Source: Ruminococcus bromii (lineage in GTDB: Bacteria > Bacillota > Clostridia > Oscillospirales > Acutalibacteraceae). From it: a stretch of 64,000 nt of DNA. The stretch's first letter is position 1; the number at the start of each line of letters is the position of its first letter. Under the pieces are notes generated by a model. It saw nothing but the letters and a program-made list of their open reading frames with translations. It was not told the origin of the DNA and did not search any database. Below, piece by piece: positions 15,833 through 24,478 of the stretch. A program made the translations under genes and the position numbers. The stretch is from contig NZ_NNBY01000032.1 of NCBI RefSeq assembly GCF_002834235.1, forward strand, positions 1 to 64,000, written 5' to 3'.

Positions 15833-16795
15833 TTGAGAGCGACAAACTATAAACACTACGGATGTGACAACAATTCGGAGAGTTCAAAGAGAACTCGCAA
15901 ACCCGAAAAGAAGTCAAAACGCAAAGGCTTTAAGGCATTATCCTATGCTATTGCGGTATCTCTGGCGGCAGCTGCTCTTGTTGTTCCGACAACAACTCTT
16001 GCACCGGATGTAGATGCTTTTGAAGACAGCCGTGCTGCTTCGCTTGCAGTCGGTAACATCAATGATTTTTCACTCGTTATTACAGATAACTGTGTTGAAG
16101 AAACTACTGCCCCCGTAACCCAAGAGATTACAACATCCGCAGCGACTACACAGAAAACAACTGAAAAGGAAACTAAATCTGCAAAAACTGCGAAGAAGAA
16201 AGCCGAAAGTTCACAGGCTTCCAAAAAGGCTGAAAGTTTAAAGTCAGAGCCTTCGGAGTCAGAAACTTCAAGCCGAACTTCACAGAGCTATACAAGCTAT
16301 GTTGACAGTTCATCGGACAACAGCAGTTCCGCATCTAATTCATCGGATTACGGCTATACAGACAGTACATCAAGCTCGTCAAACTCTCAGAGTGGCTACC
16401 TTGTAAGTATCGCCAATCCGGATCCGTCCTACAGTCCTTCTCCTGTTTCTCTTTCAAGCTATGACAGAGAGAAACTCGAAAGACTTGTAATGGGCGAAGG
16501 TGGTTCAATGGGTTACACAGGCTGTGCCCTTATCGCACAGTCAATCCGTGACGCAATGAACCGTTCAAACACAACATCAATTGACAGAATTATTTCGGAA
16601 TATCAGTATTACGGTTCGACTGCTTATGCACCGAATCAGGATGTAAAAAATGCTGTTTCCTTTATCTTTGATCAGAACGGCTCGGCAGTTCAGCACAGAG
16701 TTCTTTGTTTCTATGTCGGTTCAAGCAGCTGGCATGAATCACAGAATTACATCACAAGCATCGGTAATGTAAGATTCTTTGATTTGTGGTATTGA
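15833..16795 (+). CDS. Membrane-anchored or secreted SleB-like cell wall hydrolase
   Basis: 320 aa. A basic N-terminus (about 30 aa, Arg/Lys-rich) precedes one hydrophobic segment near 36-58 (uncleaved anchor or long signal peptide). A Thr/Ser/Lys-rich linker of roughly 130 residues leads to a C-terminal hydrolase-2 (SleB) domain from about 213. The catalytic glutamate lies in LVMGEGGSMGYTG, followed by SIRDAMNR. The family cleaves peptidoglycan glycan strands. Start chosen: TTG at 15833, 8 nt after GGGAGG (15819-15824); upstream in-frame codons have no RBS. A terminator follows at 16835-16880. Spore-cortex lysis or vegetative wall remodelling are both possible. Confidence 0.78.
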   Translation: MRATNYKHYGCDNNSESSKRTRKPEKKSKRKGFKALSYAIAVSLAAAALVVPTTTLAPDVDAFEDSRAASLAVGNINDFSLVITDNCVEETTAPVTQEITTSAATTQKTTEKETKSAKTAKKKAESSQASKKAESLKSEPSESETSSRTSQSYTSYVDSSSDNSSSASNSSDYGYTDSTSSSSNSQSGYLVSIANPDPSYSPSPVSLSSYDREKLERLVMGEGGSMGYTGCALIAQSIRDAMNRSNTTSIDRIISEYQYYGSTAYAPNQDVKNAVSFIFDQNGSAVQHRVLCFYVGSSSWHESQNYITSIGNVRFFDLWY

Positions 16796-16834
16796 TCGGA
16801 GTTTCCGAATACAATTTAATATTTAAGAAAATAT

Positions 16835-16880
16835 CAGGTGTTTTTGAAAAAAAACTTTTTCGAAAACACTTGATTTTTTT
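16835..16880 (+). terminator. Strong terminator after the SleB-like gene
   Basis: 17-bp stem with two G-U pairs (16835-16851 with 16856-16872), AAAC loop, then A plus seven T. Its 3' end overlaps the -35 element of the rpsB promoter. Confidence 0.85.
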
Positions 16881-16897
16881 TACTTTTATGGTATAAT
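16870..16897 (+). promoter_or_regulatory. Sigma-A promoter for rpsB-tsf
   Basis: TTGATT (16870-16875), a 16-nt spacer and an extended -10 TGGTATAAT (TATAAT at 16892-16897). The predicted start is near 16904. Confidence 0.75.
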
Positions 16898-16903
16898 ATA
16901 CAG

Positions 16904-17006
16904 GCAATTCGCACGCTGATGCTTGTCGACAGGGTGGCAGATTCATAGAATTTGCTTATTGCGTTGATAAAAACAAAGGCACAGCGGAGGTTTTAACCTA
17001 AGGAGG
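16904..17006 (+). promoter_or_regulatory. Structured leader RNA of rpsB
   Basis: The roughly 110-nt 5' UTR starts with GCAAT (16904-16908), which can pair with ATTGC (16958-16962), closing a domain that holds an 8-bp hairpin GCAGATTC/GAATTTGC (16937-16944 with 16948-16955, ATA loop). CGCTG (16913-16917) can alternatively pair with CAGCG (16982-16986) close to the SD. The leader is probably an autoregulatory site for S2. I do not recognise a named Firmicutes family. Confidence 0.45.
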
Positions 17007-17015
17007 ATTTTTATT

Positions 17016-17738
17016 ATGGCAGTAGTTTCAATGAAACAGCTTCTTGAAGCAGGTGTTCACTTTGGTCACCAGACAAGAAGATGGAACCCTAAGATGGCTG
17101 AGTACATTTTTACTGAGCGTAACGGTATCTACATTATCGACCTTCAGAAGAGTGTAAAGAAGCTTGAAGAAGCTTACAACTTTGTTCGTGAGCTTTCAGC
17201 AGAAGGCAAGAGCGTTCTCTTTGTAGGTACAAAGAAGCAGGCTCAGGATTCTGTTAAGGAAGAGGCAGAGCGTGCAGGCGCTTACTATGTAAACGCAAGA
17301 TGGCTCGGCGGTATGCTCACAAACTTTGCAACAATCAGAAGAAGAATTGCTCGTTTAAAGCAGCTCCGTGCTATGCAGGAAGACGGCACATTTGATCTTC
17401 TTCCTAAGAAGGAAGTTATTAAGCTCAACCTCGAAATTGAGAAGCTTGAGAAGTTCATGGGCGGTATCAAGGATATGACAGAGATGCCCGGCGCACTTTT
17501 CATTGTTGATCCAAGAAAAGAAAGAATTGCCGTTTCAGAGGCAAAGAAGCTCAATATCCCGATCGTTGCTATCGTAGATACAAACTGCGATCCTGATGAG
17601 ATTGACTATGTAATCCCGGGTAACGATGACGCTATTCGTGCAGTAAAGCTTATTGCAGGTGCAATGGCTAACGCTGTTATTGAAGGCAGAGAGGGCCGCA
17701 TGGGCGCTGCAGCTGTTGAGGAAGAGACAGCTGAATAA
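17016..17738 (+). CDS. rpsB: 30S ribosomal protein S2
   Basis: 240 aa. It begins [20 protein letters not shown] and contains [20 protein letters not shown] and WLGGMLTNF, all hallmark S2 segments. The SD is AAGGAGG (17000-17006) with 9-nt spacing. S2 binds the 30S head-body junction late in assembly and helps recruit S1-like activity. It is co-transcribed with tsf, 56 nt downstream, the standard bacterial arrangement. A structured leader precedes it. Confidence 0.98.
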   Translation: MAVVSMKQLLEAGVHFGHQTRRWNPKMAEYIFTERNGIYIIDLQKSVKKLEEAYNFVRELSAEGKSVLFVGTKKQAQDSVKEEAERAGAYYVNARWLGGMLTNFATIRRRIARLKQLRAMQEDGTFDLLPKKEVIKLNLEIEKLEKFMGGIKDMTEMPGALFIVDPRKERIAVSEAKKLNIPIVAIVDTNCDPDEIDYVIPGNDDAIRAVKLIAGAMANAVIEGREGRMGAAAVEEETAE

Positions 17739-17794
17739 TCATTTGTGATTATAACCCCGTTTTATATAAATTTATTTGAAAGGATGTTTTCAAA

Positions 17795-18706
17795 ATGGCA
17801 GCATTTACAGCTCAGGATGTAAAGACATTAAGAGAAAAAACAGGCTGCGGCATGATGGATTGCAAAAAGGCACTCACAAATGCCGACGGTGATATGGATA
17901 AAGCAGTTGACTTTTTAAGAGAACAGGGACTTGCTAAGCAGGCTAAGAAGGCAGGCAGAATAGCAGCAGAAGGCGTTGCATACGCTTGCACAAACGATGA
18001 CCTCTCAGTAGGTGTTGTTGTAGAAGTTAACGCTGAAACAGACTTTGTTGCTAAGAACGATTCATTTATGGATTTTGTTAAGGCTTGTGCTAACACAATT
18101 ATCGAGCAGAACCCTGCTGATGTTGAGGCTCTCCTCACACTCAAGGCAACAGGTTCAGAGCAGACAATCGCTGAAATGCTTCAGGAAAAGGTTCTCACAA
18201 TCGGCGAGAATATCCAGATTCGTCGTTTTGAGCGTATGGAAGGTGCTTGTGTTGCTTATGTACACGCAGGCGGTAAGATTGGCGTTCTCGTTAACTTTGA
18301 TACAGACCTCGCTGCAAAGCCGGAGTTTGTTGCATACGGCAAGGATGTTGCAATGCAGATTGCAGCTCTTAACACTCCTTACCTCAATGAGAGTGAAGTT
18401 CCTGCAGAAATCATCGAGCATGAGAAAGAAGTTATGCGTCAGCAGGTAATCAACGAAGGTAAGCCGGAGCAGATTGCTGACAAGATTGTTATGGGTAAGA
18501 TCGGTAAGTTCTACAAGGAGAACTGCCTTCTTGACCAGGAGTTCGTTAAGGACAATAAGATCAACATCAAGCAGTACACACAGAATACTGCTAAGGAGCT
18601 TGGCGGTTCTATCGAAATCAAGAAATTCGTTCGCTTTGAAAAGGGCGAGGGCATTGAAAAGCGTCAGGATGACTTTGCCGCAGAAGTTGCAAGCATGGTT
18701 AAATAA
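17795..18706 (+). CDS. tsf: Elongation factor Ts
   Basis: 303 aa guanine nucleotide exchange factor for EF-Tu. The N-terminal UBA-like domain shows VKTLREKTGCGMMDCKKAL, and the TDFVAKN segment contacts EF-Tu. The core and C-terminal module are complete (GKIGKFYKENCLLDQEFV). The RBS is AAAGGATG. It is the second gene of rpsB-tsf and ends at a double hairpin terminator. Confidence 0.98.
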   Translation: MAAFTAQDVKTLREKTGCGMMDCKKALTNADGDMDKAVDFLREQGLAKQAKKAGRIAAEGVAYACTNDDLSVGVVVEVNAETDFVAKNDSFMDFVKACANTIIEQNPADVEALLTLKATGSEQTIAEMLQEKVLTIGENIQIRRFERMEGACVAYVHAGGKIGVLVNFDTDLAAKPEFVAYGKDVAMQIAALNTPYLNESEVPAEIIEHEKEVMRQQVINEGKPEQIADKIVMGKIGKFYKENCLLDQEFVKDNKINIKQYTQNTAKELGGSIEIKKFVRFEKGEGIEKRQDDFAAEVASMVK

Positions 18707-18735
18707 TTATTTTGGCGTACAAAGCATAATAATCG

Positions 18736-18812
18736 GAGCAGAGAATGACTTCTCTGCTCTCGGTTTGCAGAAAGCTCGAAATTCAGTTTGACCGAATTTC
18801 GAGTTTTAATTT
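18736..18812 (+). terminator. Double hairpin terminator of rpsB-tsf
   Basis: The first stem is 10 bp and perfect (18736-18745 with 18750-18759). The second stem is 10 bp (18775-18784 with 18794-18803) and is followed by TTTTAATTTTT. The second is the functional intrinsic terminator. Confidence 0.8.
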
Positions 18813-18884
18813 TTGGAAAATTTTAAATATCACAAATTGCAATAGCAAGTTGAAAAAAATTTTTTATTTTTTCGAAATTAACGC

Positions 18885-18913
18885 TTGACAAACAAATGTA
18901 TATGTAATATAAT
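18885..18913 (+). promoter_or_regulatory. Sigma-A promoter of infC-rpmI-rplT
   Basis: Perfect TTGACA (18885-18890), a 17-nt spacer and perfect TATAAT (18908-18913). Confidence 0.88.
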
Positions 18914-18919
18914 AGTCAG

Positions 18920-19042
18920 GAAAAATAAAGCAAAGCAGAGATGCTTTCACCTGTGGGGTGCCGTCTGCACGGGTCAATACCGAAGTTTTTTAGTATTGTT
19001 ATGCGGACGGAGTGTTTCTGTCCGCATTTATTGTTTTTATGA
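18920..19042 (+). ncRNA. L20-type leader with attenuator upstream of infC
   Basis: A terminator hairpin ATGCGGAC/GTCCGCAT (19001-19008 with 19020-19027) followed by TTATTGTTTTTAT lies before infC. An alternative long-range helix pairs CCGTCTGCA (18961-18969) with TGCGGACGG (19002-19010) and encloses the hairpin CAATAC/GTATTG (18975-18980 with 18993-18998), so terminator and antiterminator are mutually exclusive. Upstream hairpins AAAGCA/TGCTTT and CACC/GGTG are also present. This matches the Firmicutes L20 leader, where L20 binds the leader and causes termination before infC-rpmI-rplT. Confidence 0.85.
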
Positions 19043-19062
19043 GACTTTGGAGGTGTTTACCC

Positions 19063-19581
19063 ATCAGCAAGAAAGAAATTCAGATTAACGAAGAAATCCG
19101 TGACAAAGAGTTGAGAATTATCGGCTCTGATGGTCAGCAGCTTGGCATTATGTCAGCTAAAGAAGCACTTGATTTGGCAGAACAGAAGAACCTTGACTTG
19201 GTTAAAATTGCTCCGCAGAGCAATCCTCCTGTATGCAAAATTATGGATTACGGAAAATACCGTTTTGAACAGGCTAAAAGGGAAAAGGAAGCAAGAAAAA
19301 ATCAGAGAGTTGTTGATATCAAGGAAGTAAGGCTTTCTCTTAATATCGATACACACGATTTTAATACAAAGCTTAATAATGCTCTGAAGTTTATCAAACA
19401 CGGCGATAAGGTTAAGGTTTCAATTCGTTTCAGAGGTCGTGAAATGGGACACCCTGAAATCGGTCTTGAAACAATGAAACGATTTGCTGATGCTTGCAGT
19501 GAAACAGCTGTTGTCGAAAAGCCTGCAAAGCTTGAAGGCAGAAATATGCTTATGTTTCTTGCACCAAAGACTAATAAGTAA
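19063..19581 (+). CDS. infC: Translation initiation factor IF-3
   Basis: 172 aa. Motifs are [15 protein letters not shown] at the start, [16 protein letters not shown] at the domain junction and [13 protein letters not shown] in the C-domain. The start is a non-canonical ATC at 19063, 9 nt after GGAGG. Alignment with the Bacillus protein (which also begins Met-Ile/AUU-Ser-Lys) ends exactly there, and the upstream in-frame ATG at 19012 lies inside the attenuator. IF3 discriminates against non-standard start codons, so this start allows self-regulation. First gene of the L20-controlled operon. Confidence 0.95.
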   Translation: MSKKEIQINEEIRDKELRIIGSDGQQLGIMSAKEALDLAEQKNLDLVKIAPQSNPPVCKIMDYGKYRFEQAKREKEARKNQRVVDIKEVRLSLNIDTHDFNTKLNNALKFIKHGDKVKVSIRFRGREMGHPEIGLETMKRFADACSETAVVEKPAKLEGRNMLMFLAPKTNK

Positions 19582-19604
19582 TTAAAGCTAAGGAGGATAC
19601 TAAT

Positions 19605-19802
19605 ATGCCTAAAATTAAAACTCACAGCGGTGCCAAAAAGAGATTCAAACTTTCTAAGAACGGTAAGGTTATCCGTGCTCACGCTAACAAAAGTCACATC
19701 TTGAACAAGAAGACAACAAAGCGTAAAAGAGGTCTTCGTCAGACTGTTGCTGCAGATAAGACAAACACAGCTCAGATCAAGCGTCTTATTCCTTACAAAT
19801 AA
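19605..19802 (+). CDS. rpmI: 50S ribosomal protein L35
   Basis: 65 aa and very basic. It begins [17 protein letters not shown], the L35 signature, and ends with the RLIPYK tail. The RBS is AAGGAGG. It lies 23 nt after infC and 42 nt before rplT in the standard operon. Confidence 0.98.
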   Translation: MPKIKTHSGAKKRFKLSKNGKVIRAHANKSHILNKKTTKRKRGLRQTVAADKTNTAQIKRLIPYK

Positions 19803-19844
19803 TCATTGAGGACTACTAACTAACATAAACGGAGGTAATATATA

Positions 19845-20195
19845 ATGGCACGAGTAAAAGGTGCGATGATGACTCGCAAAAGAAGAAAAAAGACATTAAA
19901 GCTTGCTAAGGGTTACTGGGGTGCAAAATCAAGACACTTTAAAATGGCTAAACAGGCTGTTATGAAGTCCGGCAATTATGCATATATCGGTCGTAAGCAG
20001 AGAAAGAGAGATTTCCGTCGTCTTTGGATTACTCGTATTTCGGCTGCCTGCAAGGCTAACGGCACAAATTATTCAACTTTCATGAACGGCTTGAAGAAGG
20101 CTGGCGTTGCTCTTAACCGTAAGATGCTCTCTGAAATTGCAATTTCAGACCCTGCTGCTTTTACTTCACTTGTTGAACAGGCTAAGAACGCTTAA
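19845..20195 (+). CDS. rplT: 50S ribosomal protein L20
   Basis: 116 aa, basic. It begins [24 protein letters not shown] (shown in part: [15 protein letters not shown]) and contains [19 protein letters not shown], then the globular domain with [13 protein letters not shown]. It assembles early on 23S rRNA and in Firmicutes also represses this operon through the leader at 18920-19042. The RBS is ACGGAGG. It ends at a strong terminator. Confidence 0.98.
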   Translation: MARVKGAMMTRKRRKKTLKLAKGYWGAKSRHFKMAKQAVMKSGNYAYIGRKQRKRDFRRLWITRISAACKANGTNYSTFMNGLKKAGVALNRKMLSEIAISDPAAFTSLVEQAKNA

Positions 20196-20210
20196 TTTAA
20201 CTTACTTTGT

Positions 20211-20247
20211 AATTGCGTTTGGGTTATCCCAAACGCAATTGTTTTTT
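20211..20247 (+). terminator. Terminator of infC-rpmI-rplT
   Basis: Perfect 13-bp stem (20211-20223 with 20228-20240), TTAT loop, then GTTTTTT. Confidence 0.9.
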
Positions 20248-20267
20248 ACAGAAAATTGGATGGTTTT

Positions 20268-21050
20268 ATGACTATACTTTCAAGTAAAGATAATTCTAAT
20301 ATAAAAAATGCCGTAAAGCTCAGAAAAAGTGCAAAATATAGGCGTGAATCAGGACTCTTCATTGCAGAAGGTGTTCGCATTTGTACGGATGCAATGCTCA
20401 GTAAGGCACATATTGACACCTTTTTCGCAAGTGAAAAGGCCGGTGAGAAATATGCGGATGACTTTTCAAAACTGCAAAAATATTCCGACAAAACATTCAT
20501 TGTATCTGATAAGATATTTAATCAGATGTGTGATACAGAGTCGCCTCAAGGATTTTTGTGTGTAATAAAAGCACTTGACAAAACTGCTTGTTTTGATAAA
20601 ATAAAGACTGGTGACAAATTTTTGGCACTCGATAATCTGCAGGATCCCGGCAATTTAGGTACAATTCTTAGAACGGCTGAGGCTCTGAATGTTACCGGTA
20701 TCGTTCTTTCTGCCGATTGTTGCGATATTTACAGTCCTAAAGTTGTAAGAGGCAGTATGGGGGCAGTGTTCAGACTTCCGTTTGTTGTGTCGGATACAAT
20801 TTCAGGTTATCTGAATGCACACAGTGAACTTGAATCTTATGCGGCGGTCGTATCGGCGTTGGCTGATAAGATTACAACGACTCCCTTTGTTTCGCCTTGC
20901 ATCGTTGCAGTAGGTAATGAAGGAAACGGTCTTAAAGAAGAAACAATAAGTGCCTGTAAACATAAAATTACTATTCCTATGGAGGGAAGAGCCGAGTCGC
21001 TTAATGCCGCCGTTGCGGCGTCAATAATAATGTGGGAAATGATGAAATGA
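20268..21050 (+). CDS. SpoU/TrmH-family RNA 2'-O-methyltransferase
   Basis: 260 aa. An N-terminal RNA-binding domain (KDNSNIKNAVKLRKSAKYR) precedes the SPOUT fold with its three motifs: DNLQDPGNLGTILRTAEA, GSMGAVFRLP and AESLNAAVAASIIM. These make the trefoil knot that binds S-adenosylmethionine. The likely target is a ribose 2'-OH in 23S rRNA, as for RlmB/YsgA-type proteins; the exact site is not deducible. Start: ATG at 20268 rather than the TTG at 20256, as homologues begin at T-I-x-S-K-D-N. It starts only 20 nt past the rplT terminator and no separate promoter is visible, so read-through may drive it. Its stop overlaps dprA by 4 nt. Confidence 0.88.
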   Translation: MTILSSKDNSNIKNAVKLRKSAKYRRESGLFIAEGVRICTDAMLSKAHIDTFFASEKAGEKYADDFSKLQKYSDKTFIVSDKIFNQMCDTESPQGFLCVIKALDKTACFDKIKTGDKFLALDNLQDPGNLGTILRTAEALNVTGIVLSADCCDIYSPKVVRGSMGAVFRLPFVVSDTISGYLNAHSELESYAAVVSALADKITTTPFVSPCIVAVGNEGNGLKEETISACKHKITIPMEGRAESLNAAVAASIIMWEMMK

Positions 21051-22306
21051 TTTCGCGTAATGCCTGTTACTGGATTTGGATTACTCTTTCGATAGGCTAT
21101 AATAATCCAAAGGTAAAGAGAATATCCGAAATGTATTCCGATGTGTCTGCCTTTTATTACGGCGGTATTTCGGAGTGGCGTCTTTGCGGAATTTTTTCGC
21201 AAAAAGACCTTGAACGATTTTCTTTAACCGGTCTTGATGACGCTAAGAAAATCGTAGACAGATGTATTGAATGCAATTATTCGATATTATGCATTGACGA
21301 TGAATTGTTTCCGAAATGTCTTTACAATATTGAATGCCCTCCTGCTCTCATATATATAAACGGTGTTATGCCTGATATTGACAATACTTTTTCAATCGGT
21401 ATTGTCGGTACTCGCAGAGCAACTAAGTATGGAATAGAAAATTCCTACCGTTTTGCATATGCACTTTCAAAATACGGAACAATTATAGTCAGCGGAGGTG
21501 CATTGGGTGTTGACGGTGCGTCACACAGAGGCGCACTTGCTACGGACGGAATTACAATTTGTGTCAGAGGTTGCGGACTTAATTGTTCATATCTCAGGGA
21601 AAATTCAGATATTAGAAGTACAATTCCAAAAAGAGGTGCTGTCATTACAGAGTATCCGCCTGATGAAACACCGAGGAATTACTATTTCCCTGCCCGAAAC
21701 AGGATTATAGCCGCTTTATCGGACGGATTGCTTGTTATGGAAGCGGGAAAGAAGAGCGGTTCGCTTATTACCGCAAATCTTGCCGCAGAACAAGGCAAAA
21801 CAATTTTTGCTCTGCTCGGAAATAACAGCCCTCAGAATGAAGGTTCAAACGCTCTTATTAAAGAAGGTCTTGCAATACCCGTTACCGATTTTATGGACAT
21901 ACTCTGCGAGTTTGACAGCCTGTATGCAACCACTGATGATGAATTTGATATTGACAATATTTCTCTTGCTGATACGGGCAATTTTCCTGTTAAAGGTATG
22001 AGAAAACAAGCTCCTGCAAGAATTTATGTTAATAAACAAAATGATCAACAGCCGGCTAAAACCGCAGTGCCGTATGTATCAGAAAAATCAGAAACGGTTG
22101 TGCAAAAACCTGTTCATAAAGAAAACTTAAATTTGCCAAAAACAGCTCAGGATGTATATGAATACATCGGTAATGAGCCTGTTCATATAGATAAAATCTC
22201 AGCTGATTTGAAAATCCCTGTGTTTAAGGTGCTTACCGCACTTACGATGCTTGAAATGAAAGATCTTGTTTCGGCACTACAGGGAAGAAATTATATTTTA
22301 AAATGA
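21047..22306 (+). CDS. dprA: DNA-processing protein DprA
   Basis: 419 aa. The Rossmann core includes GTRRATKYG (from 121), SGGALGVDGASHRGAL and FPARNRIIAALSDGLLVMEA. A Gln/Lys-rich linker leads to a C-terminal winged-helix domain (about 355-419). DprA binds incoming single-stranded DNA and loads RecA during transformation. The N-terminal part is a SAM-like helical region. The ATG at 21047 overlaps the previous stop as ATGA, which fixes the start against the ORF-extended ATG at 21032. It is followed by topA, the usual dprA-topA neighbourhood. Confidence 0.93.
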   Translation: MISRNACYWIWITLSIGYNNPKVKRISEMYSDVSAFYYGGISEWRLCGIFSQKDLERFSLTGLDDAKKIVDRCIECNYSILCIDDELFPKCLYNIECPPALIYINGVMPDIDNTFSIGIVGTRRATKYGIENSYRFAYALSKYGTIIVSGGALGVDGASHRGALATDGITICVRGCGLNCSYLRENSDIRSTIPKRGAVITEYPPDETPRNYYFPARNRIIAALSDGLLVMEAGKKSGSLITANLAAEQGKTIFALLGNNSPQNEGSNALIKEGLAIPVTDFMDILCEFDSLYATTDDEFDIDNISLADTGNFPVKGMRKQAPARIYVNKQNDQQPAKTAVPYVSEKSETVVQKPVHKENLNLPKTAQDVYEYIGNEPVHIDKISADLKIPVFKVLTALTMLEMKDLVSALQGRNYILK

Positions 22307-22387
22307 TATTTACCGAATATTATTATTCGTTATCCGATATTCCGTTGCCCTTTTACACATAACAGGGCAGAAAGGCAGTGAAAACAT

Positions 22388-24478
22388 ATGTCAGATTTAG
22401 TAATTGTTGAGTCACCTGCTAAGGCAAAAACAATTAAAAAATACCTTGGTAGCGGTTACGAAGTTGTTGCCTCAATGGGTCATGTCCGTGATTTGCCTAA
22501 ATCAAGATTAAGTGTTGATATAAAAAAGAACTTTGCTCCAAAGTATGAAATTATAAAAGGAAAAGAAAAACTTGTTGATGATTTAAAATCAGCCGCTGAA
22601 AAAAGCGAGCATATTTATTTAGCAACCGACCCTGACCGTGAGGGAGAGGCAATTTCTTGGCATCTTGCCTATATTCTCGGTTTACCCACAGATGAAACTA
22701 ACCGTGTGGAATTCAATGAAATTACAAAATCCGGTGTTACAAACGGTATGAGCAATCCGAGATCAATTAATATTGACCTTGTAAATGCTCAGCAGGCAAG
22801 AAGAATTCTTGACAGACTTGTCGGTTATAAACTCAGTCCGTTTATTTCTCAGAAAATCAGAAGAGGTCTTTCTGCAGGACGAGTTCAGTCTGTTGCTGTA
22901 AGGATTATTGTTGACAGGGAAGAGGAAATCAGAAAATTTAAGCCTGAGGAATACTGGTCGATTGATGCAAAGTTCATCCCAAAGGGCAGCAGAAAATCTT
23001 TTTCTGCATCTTTATATTCCGATGAAAACGGTAAGATTAAGATTACCAACGGTGAACAGGCTGATAAAATTGAGGCTGATCTTCAGAATGCCGAGTATGT
23101 AATTACAAAGGTTAAGAACGGTACAAGAAAGAAATCTCCTGCACCTCCGTTTATAACATCAACTCTTCAGCAGGAAGCATCGAGAAAACTCGGTTTCCAG
23201 TCGAGAAGAACAATGAAGGTTGCTCAGGAACTCTACGAAGGCGTTGATATCGAAGGTATGGGTGCAACCGGTCTTATCACTTATATGAGAACCGACTCAC
23301 TCAGAATTTCAAATGTTGCAATTGAAGAGGTAACCGAATACATAAAAAATTCTTACGGTGAAAAGTTTCTTCCGCCAAAGCCAAGATTTTTTAAATCGAG
23401 AAGTAATGCACAGGACGGTCATGAAGCTATAAGACCGTCAATGCCCTCTCTTACTCCCGACAGCGTAAAGGCAAGCCTTACATCGGATCAGTATAAGCTA
23501 TATAAGCTCATTTGGAACAGATTTACTGCATCACAAATGGCTGATTGTATCCAGAAAACAACACAGGCTGATATTGTTGCCAACGGTTATACATTTAAGG
23601 CGTCAGGATACAGAGTTGATTTTGAAGGCTTTACAACACTTTATGTGGAAAGCAAGGATGTTGAAGAAGAAAAGACTACACAGCTTCCGCCGCTTGAAAA
23701 AGATATGATTGTGAGATGTAAAGAGTTAAAGAAAAATCAACACTTTACACAGCCGCCTGCAAGATATACGGAGGCGTCACTCATCAAAGCACTTGAAGAA
23801 TACGGCATTGGCAGACCATCAACTTATGCCGCAACAATTACAACAATTACAAGTCATGAATATGTTAAGCGTGAGGGCAAAAGCCTTGTTCCTACGGAAC
23901 TCGGTGAGGTTACCACCAATCTTATGAAAGAGCGTTTTCCAAAGATCGTAAATGTAAAATTTACAAATCAGATGGAGGAAGACCTGGATAAGGTTGAAAA
24001 AGGAACAGAAGAGTGGCATGCTTTGCTTGACAATTTCTACGGAGATTTTGATAAAACTCTCAAAAAAGCAAAAGCAGATATGGAAGGTGTAAAGCTTCAC
24101 TTAAAAGAAGACGAAACCGATATTATCTGTGACAAGTGCGGCCGACAGATGGTTGTTAAAGTCGGCAGATACGGTAAATTTATTGCCTGCCCCGGATACC
24201 CTGAATGTAAAAACATCATTAAGTATGTAGAAAAAACGGGTGTTAAGTGTCCGAAGTGCGGCGGCGATGTCATTATCAAGCGCACAAAGACAAAAAGAAT
24301 TTTTTACGGCTGCTCCAACTATCCCGAGTGTGATTTTGTAAGTTGGAATGAACCAACAAACGAGAAGTGTCCGCAGTGCGGAGGAATTCTCTTCAAGAAA
24401 AAAGGCAAAAAGCCGACATTGTTCTGTGCAACAGAAGGATGCGGTTATACTAAAACAGCAGATACGGATGATAAATAA
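22388..24478 (+). CDS. topA: DNA topoisomerase I
   Basis: 696 aa type IA enzyme that relaxes negative supercoils. The N-terminal TOPRIM domain shows LVIVESPAKAKTIKKYLG and ATDPDREGEAISWHL with the acidic metal site. The active-site tyrosine is in GLITYMRTDS (Tyr299). The C-terminus carries three zinc ribbons with paired cysteines (CDKCG to YPEC, CPKCG to YPEC, CPQCG to EGC). Length and domain order are normal. It lies 81 nt after dprA. The gap holds small inverted repeats but no clear promoter. The stop codon abuts trmFO. Confidence 0.97.
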   Translation: MSDLVIVESPAKAKTIKKYLGSGYEVVASMGHVRDLPKSRLSVDIKKNFAPKYEIIKGKEKLVDDLKSAAEKSEHIYLATDPDREGEAISWHLAYILGLPTDETNRVEFNEITKSGVTNGMSNPRSINIDLVNAQQARRILDRLVGYKLSPFISQKIRRGLSAGRVQSVAVRIIVDREEEIRKFKPEEYWSIDAKFIPKGSRKSFSASLYSDENGKIKITNGEQADKIEADLQNAEYVITKVKNGTRKKSPAPPFITSTLQQEASRKLGFQSRRTMKVAQELYEGVDIEGMGATGLITYMRTDSLRISNVAIEEVTEYIKNSYGEKFLPPKPRFFKSRSNAQDGHEAIRPSMPSLTPDSVKASLTSDQYKLYKLIWNRFTASQMADCIQKTTQADIVANGYTFKASGYRVDFEGFTTLYVESKDVEEEKTTQLPPLEKDMIVRCKELKKNQHFTQPPARYTEASLIKALEEYGIGRPSTYAATITTITSHEYVKREGKSLVPTELGEVTTNLMKERFPKIVNVKFTNQMEEDLDKVEKGTEEWHALLDNFYGDFDKTLKKAKADMEGVKLHLKEDETDIICDKCGRQMVVKVGRYGKFIACPGYPECKNIIKYVEKTGVKCPKCGGDVIIKRTKTKRIFYGCSNYPECDFVSWNEPTNEKCPQCGGILFKKKGKKPTLFCATEGCGYTKTADTDDK

